DNA of 64,000 bases, taken from contig NZ_JAINWJ010000001.1 in assembly GCF_021021415.1 (NCBI RefSeq), positions 248,001 to 312,000 on the forward strand, in the 5' to 3' direction. Shown piece after piece: positions 8,487 through 18,655 of this stretch. Source of the DNA: Martelella mediterranea. GTDB lineage: Bacteria > Pseudomonadota > Alphaproteobacteria > Rhizobiales > Rhizobiaceae. The first letter of the stretch is position 1; every line of letters starts with the position of its first letter. Both the position numbers and the translations under genes were made by a program. The notes below the pieces were generated by a model that saw only the letters and a program-made list of their open reading frames with translations, made no database searches and had not been told where the DNA came from.

Positions 8487-9582
8487 CCTCGACGACATCC
8501 GCATCGCCCGAAACCCGCCGACGCCCAGCCTTCTCGGCCTGATCTTCGGCAAACGCGGCGGCAGAAAAGCCGACTGGACCGACTACCTGACCTATGGCTA
8601 CCTCCTGCTCGGCCTGGTCATCATGTTCGCGCCCGTGCTGTGGCTGGTGATCTCCTCGTTCAAGACGCCCGCCAATCTGCAGGATTTCCCCCCGACCCTG
8701 CTGCCGGTCACGACGGAAACGGTCTCCGTCGAAGGTTTCGATGAACCACTGCCGCTCTACGACGTCAGGACCGAGGACGGCGAGACCATCCGGCTCGCCC
8801 AGATCCGCCGCGTCGGGCTCAACGCCCAGATGATCGACCCCGCCAACCCGGGTGCGGGACGGATCGTCGTCAAGGTCGCCAATGCCGAGCCGGTGCGCAA
8901 GATCCGTTTCACGATCAACAACTATGTCAATCTTCTGACCACGGCGGGCGCGGACATCTGGCGCTATGTCTACAATTCGCTGTTCATCACGGTGGTTGCC
9001 ACGGCGATCACGCTGGTGATGAATTCGATGGCGGCGTTCGCGCTGTCGAAATACCGGTTTCGCGGCTCGACGGCCGCGCTGACAGCCATACTGGCGACGC
9101 TGATGATCCCGGCCACCGTGGTTCTGGTGCCCGTCTATCTGATCGTTGCCCAGCTCGGCCTCGTCGGCAGTCTGTGGGGCGTGATCCTGCCGACCGTCGC
9201 CACGCCCACCGGCGTGTTTCTGCTGCGCCAGTACATGCTCACCATTCCCGACGAACTGCTGGAGGCGGCGCGCATGGACCATGCCAGCGAATGGCGGATT
9301 TTCTGGCGTATCGTCCTGCCGTTGTCCTCGCCGGCGCTGGCGGTGGTCGCGATCTTCTCGATCCTGTCGCGCTGGAACGATTTCCTGCTACCGCTGATCG
9401 TGCTGAACAACCGGGAATCCTTCACCCTGCAGCTCGCCCTCGCCTCGTTCCAGACGGAATTCGAGATCCGCTACGACCTGCTTCTGGCGATGACCACGCT
9501 GACCGCCCTGCCGCTCGCCTTCGCCTTTATCTTCCTGCAGCGCTACATCACCAGCGGCATCGCCTCCACCGGCATCAAGTAG
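8479..9582 (+). CDS. ABC sugar transporter permease (MalG type) with enlarged periplasmic loop
   Basis: A 367-residue permease with the EAA loop [20 protein letters not shown] near 265. It is longer than usual MalG-type permeases (about 275-300 residues) because about 80 polar residues (roughly 75-155) lie between transmembrane helices 1 and 2. That segment has beta-rich character ([37 protein letters not shown]). It would face the periplasm and may contact the binding protein. It pairs with the preceding permease. Confidence 0.9.
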   Translation: MTDLDDIRIARNPPTPSLLGLIFGKRGGRKADWTDYLTYGYLLLGLVIMFAPVLWLVISSFKTPANLQDFPPTLLPVTTETVSVEGFDEPLPLYDVRTEDGETIRLAQIRRVGLNAQMIDPANPGAGRIVVKVANAEPVRKIRFTINNYVNLLTTAGADIWRYVYNSLFITVVATAITLVMNSMAAFALSKYRFRGSTAALTAILATLMIPATVVLVPVYLIVAQLGLVGSLWGVILPTVATPTGVFLLRQYMLTIPDELLEAARMDHASEWRIFWRIVLPLSSPALAVVAIFSILSRWNDFLLPLIVLNNRESFTLQLALASFQTEFEIRYDLLLAMTTLTALPLAFAFIFLQRYITSGIASTGIK

Positions 9583-9592
9583 GCTCGACAAC

Positions 9593-10681
9593 ATGGCAAA
9601 ACTGACCCTCGAAAACCTCAATAAATGTTTCGGCGTCGTCGAAGTCATTCCCGATGTCAACCTGACGATCGACGACGGCGAATTCGTTGTCTTCGTCGGG
9701 CCCTCCGGCTGCGGCAAGTCCACCTTGCTGCGCATGATCGCCGGGCTGGAGGATGTGACCGGCGGCGACATCCGGATTGACGGCGAAAGCGTCGCGCATG
9801 TGGCGGCGGCCGATCGCGGCGTGGCGATGGTGTTCCAGTCCTATGCGCTCTATCCGCACATGACGGTGCGGGAAAATCTGAGTTTTGGGCTGGAAAACAT
9901 CCGCATGCCGAAGGATGAGATCAACCGCCGCGTCGCGATCGCCGCCGAAATGCTGCAGATCGATGCGCTGCTCGACCGCCGGCCCAAGCAGCTTTCCGGC
10001 GGCCAGCGCCAGCGCGTGGCGATCGGTCGTGCAATCACCCGCGATCCGAAGATATTCCTGTTCGACGAACCGCTTTCCAATCTCGACGCCGAATTGCGCG
10101 TCCACATGCGCCTCGAGATCACCAAACTGCATGAACGGCTCGGCAACACCATGATCTACGTGACCCACGACCAGATCGAGGCGATGACCATGGCCGACAA
10201 GATCGTGGTATTGAGACGCGGCGTCATCGAGCAGGTCGGCGCGCCACTGGAACTCTACAACACCCCGCGCAACACCTTCGTCGCCGGCTTTATCGGTTCG
10301 CCCCGAATGAATTTCGTCGAAGGCAAGCTCGGCGAGGCGGTCGACGGCGCGCTGGTTTTCAATGCGGAGCACCTGCCGCCGCTTAAACTCGCGGACCATG
10401 CCGCCGGGCATGCGGCCGGACAGAAGGTAACGCTCGGCATCCGGCCCGAACACCTCGTGACGGCCGAAGAGCACGCGCTGACATGGCCCGTTACCGTCTC
10501 AGTCTCCGAGCAGCACGGCGCCAACACCTATCTGCACTGCACGCTGCCGGATGGAACACCGGTTCTGATCCATGAGCCGGGACAGAGCGCGCTTTCGCGC
10601 GGCGACGTCGTCGATGTTCGCCCGAGAGAGAGCCACTGGCATCTCTTCGACGAAACCGGCCAGCGGATCGATCTGGAATAG
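9593..10681 (+). CDS. ABC sugar transporter ATP-binding protein (MalK/UgpC/MsmX type)
   Basis: A 362-residue ATPase with Walker [10 protein letters not shown] (about 39-47), signature LSGGQRQR (about 134-141), Walker [12 protein letters not shown] and the switch histidine in VTHDQ. The C-terminal 130 residues form the TOBE/regulatory domain typical of the sugar group. It powers the transporter encoded by 6123-9582 and ends the operon; no typical terminator is visible in the 188 bases that follow. Confidence 0.92.
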   Translation: MAKLTLENLNKCFGVVEVIPDVNLTIDDGEFVVFVGPSGCGKSTLLRMIAGLEDVTGGDIRIDGESVAHVAAADRGVAMVFQSYALYPHMTVRENLSFGLENIRMPKDEINRRVAIAAEMLQIDALLDRRPKQLSGGQRQRVAIGRAITRDPKIFLFDEPLSNLDAELRVHMRLEITKLHERLGNTMIYVTHDQIEAMTMADKIVVLRRGVIEQVGAPLELYNTPRNTFVAGFIGSPRMNFVEGKLGEAVDGALVFNAEHLPPLKLADHAAGHAAGQKVTLGIRPEHLVTAEEHALTWPVTVSVSEQHGANTYLHCTLPDGTPVLIHEPGQSALSRGDVVDVRPRESHWHLFDETGQRIDLE

Positions 10682-10869
10682 GCAGCCGCGCGGCAAAGCG
10701 AACGACACGCTGACACCGGGCCGGGCGCTCCAAGAAGTGCGAAGAATGGTTCAGCTTTCCTCAACGACAGAATCACGGCGATGCCTGCTTATCGCCGCAC
10801 CGTCGCGCGTAAAGTGATTGTCGGTCCGCAATCCTCAAGACCATGTCTGTGAATCATTCACGCGCAGTC

Positions 10870-12498
10870 TCACCGCGCGCGAGAAGCTCCTGCGCCCTCG
10901 CGATCCCAGGTGTCGGCGGTTACGCCGTCCTTGCGCAGCAGGTGCTTTTGCACCTTGCCGGATGCCGTTTTCGGCAGGTCTTCGAGAACGCGCAGGTAGC
11001 GCGGCACCATGAAGCGCGGCAGCGTCCCGGCAAGCCGCTCGATGACGGAGGCCGGATCGATGCTGTGACCGCTGGCGGGCGATACCACGATCAGCACGTC
11101 ATCCTCGGTGAACTCGGACGGCACCGCAACGGCGGCACATTCGCGGATCTCCGGCAGGTTCAGCACTTCGCTTTCCAGCGCGAAGGACGAGATGTTTTCG
11201 CCGCGCCGGCGGATGACGTCCTTCAGCCGGTCGACAAAGTAGTAGGTGCCATCCTCGTCCCGCCGGAAGCTGTCGCCGGTGTGGAACCAGCCATTGCGCA
11301 TGGCCTCAACGGTTGCCGCAGGATTGTTGTAGTAGCCCGCCATCAGCGCCCAGGGGCGGTGCGATCGGATGATCAGCTCGCCCACCGCGCCGTCACCCAG
11401 CGGCATGTCGTTTTCATCGACGATCCGAAGCTCGCACCAGGGGCGCGGTCTGCCGGCGATGCCCTTGGTTTTGATGCCGGGGCCCGCGTGCAGGGGGCTC
11501 GCGATCTCCGTCATATTGTAGATAGTCCAGGCCTCGATGCCGAACCGTTCCGCAAACAGAGGGCCATCCTCACCGAACGGCGTAATGAAGGCGCGGCGCA
11601 GCGGATGATCGCGATCATCCGGCCTGACCGGTGCCTTGAGCAGGAAGGCAGCCATGACGCCGAGAAGGAGGCAGTAGGTCGAGCCGGTCTCGCGAACGGC
11701 CTGCCAGAACGTATCGGTCTTGAACTCGCGCATCAGGCCGATCGAAAGGCCGCGCGCCAGCATCGCGTTTACGTAAAGCGTTGAACCGCAGTGGAAGATT
11801 GGCCCGCAGATCATGCAGCGGTCATCGGCCTCGACACAGTCGAAGGCGTCCGGCCCCATCGTATAGTGCTGGGCGTAGGTGCTCATCACCCCCTTGGCGT
11901 TGCCGGTCGTGCCTGAGGTATACATGATCGCATGCAGGTCCCAGGGCTCGATCGGTTGCGAAAGGTTCAGCGCTTCCGCGTCCTCGACTTGCGGGTCGAC
12001 CAACGGCTGAATGTCGTAGCCCGCGATCGCGGCAGGCTCGCCCTCGGCCACCAGCACGGTCTTCACCTTTCCAGGCTTCACATCCGCCAATCGCTCGATC
12101 AGCGCGGCCTGCGCGATCAGGACGGGCGCATCGGCATCGCTGAGGATATGTTCGAGCATGTGACCGCGCGCGCCGGTATTGATCGGCACATAGACCGCGC
12201 CGAGATAGTTGATCGCGAACCAGCTGCATAAAAGGTCGGGGCTGTTGCCCATCAGACAAAGCACGTGATCGCCGCGCCTGACGCCGGCTTGCGCCAGCGC
12301 GCTGGCCCTGAGGCGGACCCTGCGATGCAATTCGCCATAGGTCCATGTCGGACCCGGCCAGAACTGGACGAACGGTGCCTCTGGCTGGGTTTGCGCATAC
12401 CCATCAAGGACATAGCGCAGAACGGAGCGCTTTCTGTCCAAAGCCGGATCGGCCGTCGCAGCGGTTTCGGGGGCCTTGCCCGGTGGCTTGAGGGCCAT
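10870..12498 (-). CDS. CaiC-like ATP-dependent acyl-CoA ligase
   Basis: A 542-residue AMP-forming ligase that activates a carboxylate to its CoA thioester. Visible motifs are the phosphate loop YTSGTTGNAKGV (about 190), GWFHTGD (about 410) and the hinge/C-terminal motif DRLKDVIRRRGENIS (about 430). The RRRGENIS hinge and overall form resemble the crotonobetaine/carnitine-CoA ligase group (CaiC) more than long-chain FadD. The ribosome site GAGGAGG precedes the ATG. It is transcribed divergently from the enoyl-CoA hydratase and Liv transporter, across a region holding the island's operator palindrome. It is inferred to catalyse the first committed step after uptake. Confidence 0.85.
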   Translation of the reverse strand: MALKPPGKAPETAATADPALDRKRSVLRYVLDGYAQTQPEAPFVQFWPGPTWTYGELHRRVRLRASALAQAGVRRGDHVLCLMGNSPDLLCSWFAINYLGAVYVPINTGARGHMLEHILSDADAPVLIAQAALIERLADVKPGKVKTVLVAEGEPAAIAGYDIQPLVDPQVEDAEALNLSQPIEPWDLHAIMYTSGTTGNAKGVMSTYAQHYTMGPDAFDCVEADDRCMICGPIFHCGSTLYVNAMLARGLSIGLMREFKTDTFWQAVRETGSTYCLLLGVMAAFLLKAPVRPDDRDHPLRRAFITPFGEDGPLFAERFGIEAWTIYNMTEIASPLHAGPGIKTKGIAGRPRPWCELRIVDENDMPLGDGAVGELIIRSHRPWALMAGYYNNPAATVEAMRNGWFHTGDSFRRDEDGTYYFVDRLKDVIRRRGENISSFALESEVLNLPEIRECAAVAVPSEFTEDDVLIVVSPASGHSIDPASVIERLAGTLPRFMVPRYLRVLEDLPKTASGKVQKHLLRKDGVTADTWDREGAGASRAR

Positions 12499-12589
12499 CT
12501 TGTCCTCCTCAGGAAAAACTCAAATTCAGGACGCGCTTCGGCTTCCGTCCTCTCATATTTCATATTGCATTGTTGTGCCTCATTGTGCA

Positions 12590-12607
12590 ACATACTTAGT
12601 AGTATGT
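12590..12607. promoter_or_regulatory. TetR-type operator palindrome, copy 1
   Basis: ACATACT-TAGT-AGTATGT is an 18-base palindrome with perfect 7-base arms between the divergent ligase and enoyl-CoA hydratase genes. The same element, including upstream GCA, recurs at 21800-21817 beside the tetR gene. Two copies of so specific a sequence at the two divergent promoters of one island point to a shared operator, most likely bound by the TetR protein at 21929-22597. Confidence 0.8.
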
Positions 12608-12645
12608 CGCTTGGCGACGGTGAAATGACGAGGAAAATGGCCGCT

Positions 12646-13383
12646 ATGTCCGGTGTTGAGGTTGAGGTAGAAGGCGCGATTGCAACCGTGCGATTCGATC
12701 GTGGCGGTAAGGCGAATGCGCTGGATCACGCGATGATCGACGCGCTGGAGACGGCGGCAAGAGAGCTGTCGCTCAATCCCGACGTTTCGGTGATCGTCCT
12801 CGCTGGCACGCCGAAAATCTTCGCCGCCGGCGTGGACCTGAAGGACCCGCGGCTGTGGGACCCGCAAGGCCCGGCGGTCGCTCGCCACCTGTCGATGAAT
12901 GCGGGCGTGCGCATGAGCACGGCGTGGCGGCGGCTGCCGCAGATCGTCATCGCCGCGCTTGAGGGGCCGGCCATCGGCGGCGGCGCGATCCTCGCGCTTT
13001 GCGCCGATTTCCGCGTCATGGCCGAGGATGCCTATCTGCGCTTCCCGGAAGTGCGTCTCGGCATGACGCTCGGTTGGGGCGGCCTGCCGCTTCTGACCGA
13101 GCGCGTCGGCGCGGGCCGTGCCAAGAGAATTCTGTGCTGCGACGAAACGATCGGCGCCGACGAGGCGCTGACGCTCGGCCTCGCCGACCGCACGGTTCAT
13201 CAGGGCGCGGCGCTTGACGAGGCGAAAACTTGGGCGAACGCGATCGCGGAAATACCGCCGATGTCGCTGCGCATGACCAAATCCGCCATCGACGCCCATG
13301 CCCGCCGGAATTGGGCCGAAGGCGCCGAGGGCGACCAGTTTCTGCTGGCCAAGCTGCTTGCCGAAGGCGGCGGCGGGGCCTGA
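12646..13383 (+). CDS. Enoyl-CoA hydratase/isomerase (crotonase family)
   Basis: A crotonase-fold protein of about 245 residues that would hydrate a 2-enoyl-CoA. The oxyanion-hole segments are visible (AGTPKIFAAGVDLKD near 55-65, and GPAIGGGAILALCADFRVMAE near 105-125). One catalytic glutamate position is conserved in FPEVRLGM (about 137); the other falls in AIGGGAIL, where the canonical Glu is absent, so it may be a single-Glu hydratase or isomerase. I prefer ATG 12646 (GAGGA at 12630-12634); ATGs at 12604, 12625 and 12637 are in frame, but 12604 lies inside the operator. It heads the plus-strand Liv operon. Confidence 0.85.
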   Translation: MSGVEVEVEGAIATVRFDRGGKANALDHAMIDALETAARELSLNPDVSVIVLAGTPKIFAAGVDLKDPRLWDPQGPAVARHLSMNAGVRMSTAWRRLPQIVIAALEGPAIGGGAILALCADFRVMAEDAYLRFPEVRLGMTLGWGGLPLLTERVGAGRAKRILCCDETIGADEALTLGLADRTVHQGAALDEAKTWANAIAEIPPMSLRMTKSAIDAHARRNWAEGAEGDQFLLAKLLAEGGGGA

Positions 13384-13456
13384 TCACCGGCCGGCGCGTA
13401 AGATACGTCCGGCTTTTTCACGCACCCGAGCGGTGCAAAACGGGAGGAGAATATTT

Positions 13457-14662
13457 ATGACTGTAATAACAAAGGCCATTCTGACGTCGGCCTTCTCCGT
13501 CGCGCTGGCGGCGGGAGCGCAGGCCGAGCCCTATCGGATCGGCGTTCTGACCGACATGTCGGGGATGAATTACGACCTTTCCGGCAAGGGCTCGCAAGTC
13601 GCCGCAGAGATGGCGGTCGAGGACTTCGGCGGCAAGCTTCTGGGGGAAGATGTCGAGGTCATCGTGGGTGACCACCAGAACAAGCCGGATGTCGGCTCGA
13701 CGCTGGCGCGCCGCTGGATCGACGAGCAGAACGTGATCGCGATCGCCGACGTGCCGACGTCCTCGGTGGCACTCGCCGTGCAGGAAATCACCCGCCAGAG
13801 CGATACGGCGCTGCTGATCTCGACCGCGGGCTCCTCGGCGCTCACCGGCGCTTCCTGCTCTCCCTCGACCGCCCAGTGGACCTGGGACACCTATGCGCTG
13901 GCCAACGGAACCGGCCGCGCGATGACGCTGCAGGGCGACAAGACATGGTTCTTCCTGACTGTCGATTACACCTTCGGCCATGCGCTTGAGGCCGATACGG
14001 CTGCGGCCGTCGAGGCCGCCGGCGGCACGGTTGTCGGGCAGGTCATGCATCCGCGCGAAACCTCCGATTTCTCGTCCTACCTGCTGCAGGCCCAGGCCTC
14101 CGGCGCGGATGTGATCGCGCTTGCCAACTCCTCCGGCGACACCATGACCGCGCTGAAACAGGCGGAAGAGTTCGGCATCACGGCCGGCGGACAGGATATC
14201 GCCGGCATGCTGCTGTTCCTGACCGATGTCCATGGCGTCGGCCTTGACATCGCCCAGAACCTGACGCTGACGACCGCCTTCTACTGGGACATGAATGACG
14301 AAACCCGCGCCTGGTCCGAGCGGTTCGGCGAACGCATGGACGGCAAGATGCCGACCATGGTGCATGCCGGCGTCTATTCGTCGGTGATGAACTACCTCAA
14401 GGCCGCCGAGGCATCGGGCCAGGCAAAGAGCGGCTCCGAGGTGATGGAAACCATGCGCGGCATGGATATCGACGACTTCTTCAACCACAATGCCTCCCTG
14501 CGCAAGGATGGCCGCGTCGTCCATGACATGTACCTCGTCCAGGTCAAGACGCCCGCCGAATCCGAGGGTCCGTGGGACTACTACAAGGTCCTGCGCACCA
14601 TCCCGGGCGACGAGGCTTTCCGGCCGCTTGACCAGAGCGATTGCCCGCTCATCGACGGGTAA
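13457..14662 (+). CDS. Liv-type ABC transporter substrate-binding protein
   Basis: A 401-residue periplasmic binding protein (LivK/AmiC fold) with a clear signal peptide (MTVITKAILTSAFSVALAAGAQA, cleaved near residue 23) and the family's GVLTDMSG start. GGAGGAG precedes the ATG. Members bind branched-chain amino acids, amides, aromatic acids or other small carboxylates. The surrounding CoA-pathway genes suggest a carboxylate or betaine, not an amino acid for protein synthesis. It is followed directly by both ATPases and both permeases. Confidence 0.9.
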   Translation: MTVITKAILTSAFSVALAAGAQAEPYRIGVLTDMSGMNYDLSGKGSQVAAEMAVEDFGGKLLGEDVEVIVGDHQNKPDVGSTLARRWIDEQNVIAIADVPTSSVALAVQEITRQSDTALLISTAGSSALTGASCSPSTAQWTWDTYALANGTGRAMTLQGDKTWFFLTVDYTFGHALEADTAAAVEAAGGTVVGQVMHPRETSDFSSYLLQAQASGADVIALANSSGDTMTALKQAEEFGITAGGQDIAGMLLFLTDVHGVGLDIAQNLTLTTAFYWDMNDETRAWSERFGERMDGKMPTMVHAGVYSSVMNYLKAAEASGQAKSGSEVMETMRGMDIDDFFNHNASLRKDGRVVHDMYLVQVKTPAESEGPWDYYKVLRTIPGDEAFRPLDQSDCPLIDG

Positions 14663-14671
14663 GGCGACATC

Positions 14672-15458
14672 ATGACGATGGCTACCGTTTCGGCGCGCCC
14701 CGCGCCGGAGAGCGCCCGTGCCGCACTGTCGGCACGGGGTCTCAGCAAGTCCTTCGGGAACTTTCAGGCCGTGACGGATGTCGACATCGACATCCGTCAC
14801 GGCCGGATCCACGCGCTGATCGGTCCGAACGGCGCCGGCAAGAGCACGGTGTTCAACCTCCTGACCAAGTTCCTGCAGCCGAGCGCGGGGACAATCATGG
14901 TCGGCGAGACGGACATCACCCGCATGGCCCCGGCGCAGGTGGCGCGGCTTGGCGTCGCCCGGTCGTTCCAGATCTCCGCCACGTTCGGCGACATGTCGCT
15001 GGTGGACAATGTCTGTGTGGCGCTGCAAAGGCAAAACGGGCTTGCCGTGCAGTTCTGGCGCTCGCTTGCCAGCCTGTCGCGGCTGAGGCCCCGCGCGATG
15101 GAATTGCTCGGTCGCGTCGGCCTCGCCGACATGGCCGATCACAGGGCGGCGGATCTCTCCTACGGGCGCAAACGCGCTCTGGAGATTGCCACCACGCTGG
15201 CGCTCGACCCGAAAGTGCTGCTTCTTGACGAGCCGCTGGCCGGCATGGGTCAGGAGGATGTCGAGACGATGGCCCGACTCATTTCAGATGTCGCCCGCGA
15301 CTGCGCCGTCCTGATGGTGGAACACAATATCAAGGTGGTTGCCGATATCGGCGACGACATCACCGTGCTGCAGCGTGGCGAAATCCTCACACAGGGAAAC
15401 TATGACGCGGTCAGCGCCGATCCGCGCGTGCGCGAAGCCTATATGGGGACCGAGGACG

Positions 15459-15466
<8 letters not shown>
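14672..15466 (+). CDS. Liv-type ABC transporter ATP-binding protein (LivG type)
   Basis: A 264-residue ATPase with Walker A GPNGAGKST (about 51-59), signature LSYGRKRALEIA (about 160-170; the usual LivG form has QQ where this has RK), Walker B VLLLDEPLAGM and H-loop VEHNI. It begins 9 bases after the binding-protein stop and overlaps the next ATPase by 8 bases. It acts with the products of 15459-18067 in uptake of the island's substrate. Confidence 0.92.
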
Positions 15467-16202
<736 letters not shown>

Positions 16203-16203
16203 C

Positions 16204-17091
16204 ATGACAATGATTTTTGGCGTGCCGCTTGTGGTGCTCACCGGGCAGGTGATGATCGGCCTGATCAACGGCTCGTTCTACGCGCTGCTGTCACTCGGTC
16301 TGGCGGTGATATTCGGGTTGCTGCGCGTGGTAAACTTCGCCCACGGCGCCTTCTACATGCTCGGGGCCTTCGCCGCCTGGATGCTGGGACAGTATCTGGG
16401 CCTCGGCTACTGGCCGTCGCTACTGCTTGCCCCGGTCCTCGTCGGCCTCGTCGGCGCGCTGGTCGAGCGCACCATGCTGCGCCGCCTCTACGATCTCGAT
16501 CACCTTTACGGCCTGCTCTTCACCTTTGGCCTCGCGCTGCTTCTGGAAGGCGCGTTCCAGCATTTCTACGGCGCATCCGGCAAACCGTTTTCGACCCCGG
16601 CCGAAATGCGGGGCGTCATCCGCACCGATTTCGTGACCGTGCCGATCTATCGCGGCTGGGTGGTGGTTGCCTCGCTGCTGATCTGCTTCGGCACATGGGC
16701 GCTGATCGAAAAGACCAAGATCGGCTCCTATCTGCGCGCCGCGACCGAAGATGCCACGCTCGTACAGGCCTTCGGCGTCAACGTGCCGCTGCTGTTGACC
16801 CTGACCTATGCCTTCGGATGCGCGCTTGCGGGCGTTGCAGGCGTCCTCGCCGCTCCGATTTTCCAGGTCAGCCCGACGATGGGCTCCAACATGATCATCA
16901 TCATCTTCGCGGTGGTCGTGGTCGGCGGCATGGGCTCGATCCTCGGCGCGATTGCCACGGGCTATCTGCTGGGCGTGGTCGAGGGTCTGACCAAGGTGTT
17001 CTACCCCGAGGCGGCGAATATCGTGATCTTCGTCATCATGGCGATCGTGCTGCTCTTGCGTCCTGCAGGTCTCTTCGGAAAGGAAAACTGA
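16204..17091 (+). CDS. Liv-type ABC transporter permease (LivH type)
   Basis: A 295-residue membrane permease with about eight hydrophobic helices and the LivH hallmarks GLINGSFYALLSLGLAVIFG at the N-terminus and VVVVGGMGSILGAIATGYLLG near 235-255. ATG 16204 lies immediately after the LivF-type stop. It forms the membrane channel with the LivM-type protein encoded next. Confidence 0.92.
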   Translation: MTMIFGVPLVVLTGQVMIGLINGSFYALLSLGLAVIFGLLRVVNFAHGAFYMLGAFAAWMLGQYLGLGYWPSLLLAPVLVGLVGALVERTMLRRLYDLDHLYGLLFTFGLALLLEGAFQHFYGASGKPFSTPAEMRGVIRTDFVTVPIYRGWVVVASLLICFGTWALIEKTKIGSYLRAATEDATLVQAFGVNVPLLLTLTYAFGCALAGVAGVLAAPIFQVSPTMGSNMIIIIFAVVVVGGMGSILGAIATGYLLGVVEGLTKVFYPEAANIVIFVIMAIVLLLRPAGLFGKEN

Positions 17092-17092
17092 G

Positions 17093-18067
17093 ATGATCGA
17101 AGCCGAAGAATTCGAGACGGTGGCCGAGACCGCCCGCCCGCACCGGCTGCAACAGCTCGTTGTTCTGGCGCTCATTGCCCTGCTGATGCTGCTGCCACTC
17201 TGGATCTATCCGGTATTGCTGATGAAGCTGATGTGCTTCGCGCTGTTCGCGTCGGCCTTCAACCTGCTGCTTGGCTATGGCGGCCTCCTGTCCTTTGGCC
17301 ATGCGGCTTTCTTCGGCGGTTCCGCCTATGTCACGGCGCATGCGCTGAAGGTCTGGGAGGTGAACCCCGAATTTGCCATTCTCTCAGGCGTCGCCGCAGC
17401 ACTTGTGCTGGGCCTGATCATGGGGCTTCTGGCGGTGCGCCGGCAGGGCATCTATTTTGCGATGGTCACGCTCGCGCTGGCGCAGATGTTTTACTTCTTC
17501 TGCCTGCAGGCGCCCTTCACACACGGCGAAGACGGCATTCAGGGTTTTTCGCGCGGGCGCCTTTTCGGGATGATCGATCTCGCCGACGGCAATGTGCTCT
17601 ATTACGTCATCGCCATTGTGTTCGTCGCCAGCATCTTCGCGATCTGGCGGATCGTGCATTCGCCCTATGGCATGGTCCTGCAGGCCATCCGCGAGAATGA
17701 ACAAAGGGCAATCTCTCTCGGCTACTCGGTGCAGCGCTATAAGCTCGGCGCCTTCGTCATGTCGGCGGGCTTTGCCGGTCTGGCCGGCGGGCTCAAGGCG
17801 ATCCTGTTCCAGTTCGCCACATTGACGGATGTGAACTGGCACATGTCCGGCGAGGTGATCCTGATGACGCTTCTGGGCGGGATCGGCAGCATTGCCGGGC
17901 CGATCGTCGGCGCGGGGCTGGTCGTCACCCTGCAGAACTACTTCGCCACCACCGGCTTCCCCGTGACCACGGCGCTCGGCGCAACCTTCATCGTCTGCGT
18001 CCTGCTGTTCCGCCGCGGGATCGTGGGCGAAATCCGCCACCGTTTCGCAGCCAGGAGCAAATCATGA
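17093..18067 (+). CDS. Liv-type ABC transporter permease (LivM type)
   Basis: A 324-residue permease of the LivM group with the conserved NLLLGYGGLLSFGHAAFFGG segment (about 58-77) and the C-terminal TLLGGIGSIAGPIVGAGLV block. It follows LivH by one base, and its stop overlaps the start of the thioesterase gene (ATGA). That overlap ties thioesterase synthesis to the transporter. Confidence 0.92.
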   Translation: MIEAEEFETVAETARPHRLQQLVVLALIALLMLLPLWIYPVLLMKLMCFALFASAFNLLLGYGGLLSFGHAAFFGGSAYVTAHALKVWEVNPEFAILSGVAAALVLGLIMGLLAVRRQGIYFAMVTLALAQMFYFFCLQAPFTHGEDGIQGFSRGRLFGMIDLADGNVLYYVIAIVFVASIFAIWRIVHSPYGMVLQAIRENEQRAISLGYSVQRYKLGAFVMSAGFAGLAGGLKAILFQFATLTDVNWHMSGEVILMTLLGGIGSIAGPIVGAGLVVTLQNYFATTGFPVTTALGATFIVCVLLFRRGIVGEIRHRFAARSKS

Positions 18068-18537
18068 GCAACGCCATATTCCAGAGCGCGTTCCGCGTAC
18101 TTCCGGACTGGGTGGACTATAACGGCCACATGGGCGACTTCGCCTATGGCATCGCCTTTTCCCGTTCCGTCACAGCGCTGATGGAGGAGATCGGCCTTGA
18201 CGAGGCCTATCGCGCCGAAAGCGAAGCCACGCTCTATACGCTGGAGATGCGGATCGGTTATCAGCGCGAATGCCATGAGGGCGACGCCTTTACGGTCGCC
18301 ACGCGGGTTCTGGCGGTCGATGCCAAGCGGATGCACCTCTATCAGGAGATGCTGGACGAGAGCGGAGAGCGGCTGGCCTGGTGCGAGCAGGTGCTGCTTC
18401 ATGTCGCCCGTAAGTCCGGTAAACCGAAGGCCGCCCCTTTTCCTCCGGATGCCGCCGCGCGTCTGAAAGAGATGGAAATGGCGCAGCGGGATGTCCCCTA
18501 CCCGGACTGGCTCAACCGGCGCACTGGTCTGGGTTGA
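18064..18537 (+). CDS. Hotdog acyl-CoA thioesterase, betainyl-CoA thioesterase-like
   Basis: A 157-residue 4HBT/hotdog thioesterase with the catalytic-region motif VDYNGHMGDFAYGIAFSR (about 14-31). The DYNGHM start, YTLEMRIGYQRE and DAKRMHLYQEM segments resemble, from memory, the thioesterase partner of L-carnitine dehydrogenase (CdhB, betainyl-CoA thiolase/thioesterase) in Rhizobiales and pseudomonads. Its start overlaps the permease stop by four bases (ATGA). It would release the shortened acid (glycine betaine, if the carnitine model holds) after thiolytic cleavage. The family call is firm; the specific substrate is inference. Confidence 0.8.
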   Translation: MSNAIFQSAFRVLPDWVDYNGHMGDFAYGIAFSRSVTALMEEIGLDEAYRAESEATLYTLEMRIGYQRECHEGDAFTVATRVLAVDAKRMHLYQEMLDESGERLAWCEQVLLHVARKSGKPKAAPFPPDAAARLKEMEMAQRDVPYPDWLNRRTGLG

Positions 18538-18599
18538 AGCTACCGTTTGCCTGCTCGAACACCGCTCTGCGCGGTTCGGCTGGCTTTCCGTCGTGCCAC

Positions 18600-18632
18600 G
18601 AAAAGAAGACGGCCACCGCGCGCGGTGGCCGT
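18600..18632 (-). terminator. Rho-independent terminator of the thiolase operon
   Basis: The self-complementary block ACGGCCACCGCGCGCGGTGGCCGT (24 bases) spans 18609-18632 and forms a 9-bp stem with a GCGCGC loop. On the minus strand it is followed by CTTCTTTT (18608-18601). It sits between the convergent plus-strand thioesterase and minus-strand thiolase genes and terminates the latter. Confidence 0.75.
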
Positions 18633-18655
18633 CGCATTGCTTTGGAGCGTCCGGT

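Noticed and set aside
12604-12645. Earlier start codons for the enoyl-CoA hydratase
   Set aside because: ATG 12604 lies within the operator palindrome and 12625/12637 lack a well-spaced ribosome site; kept only as alternatives.
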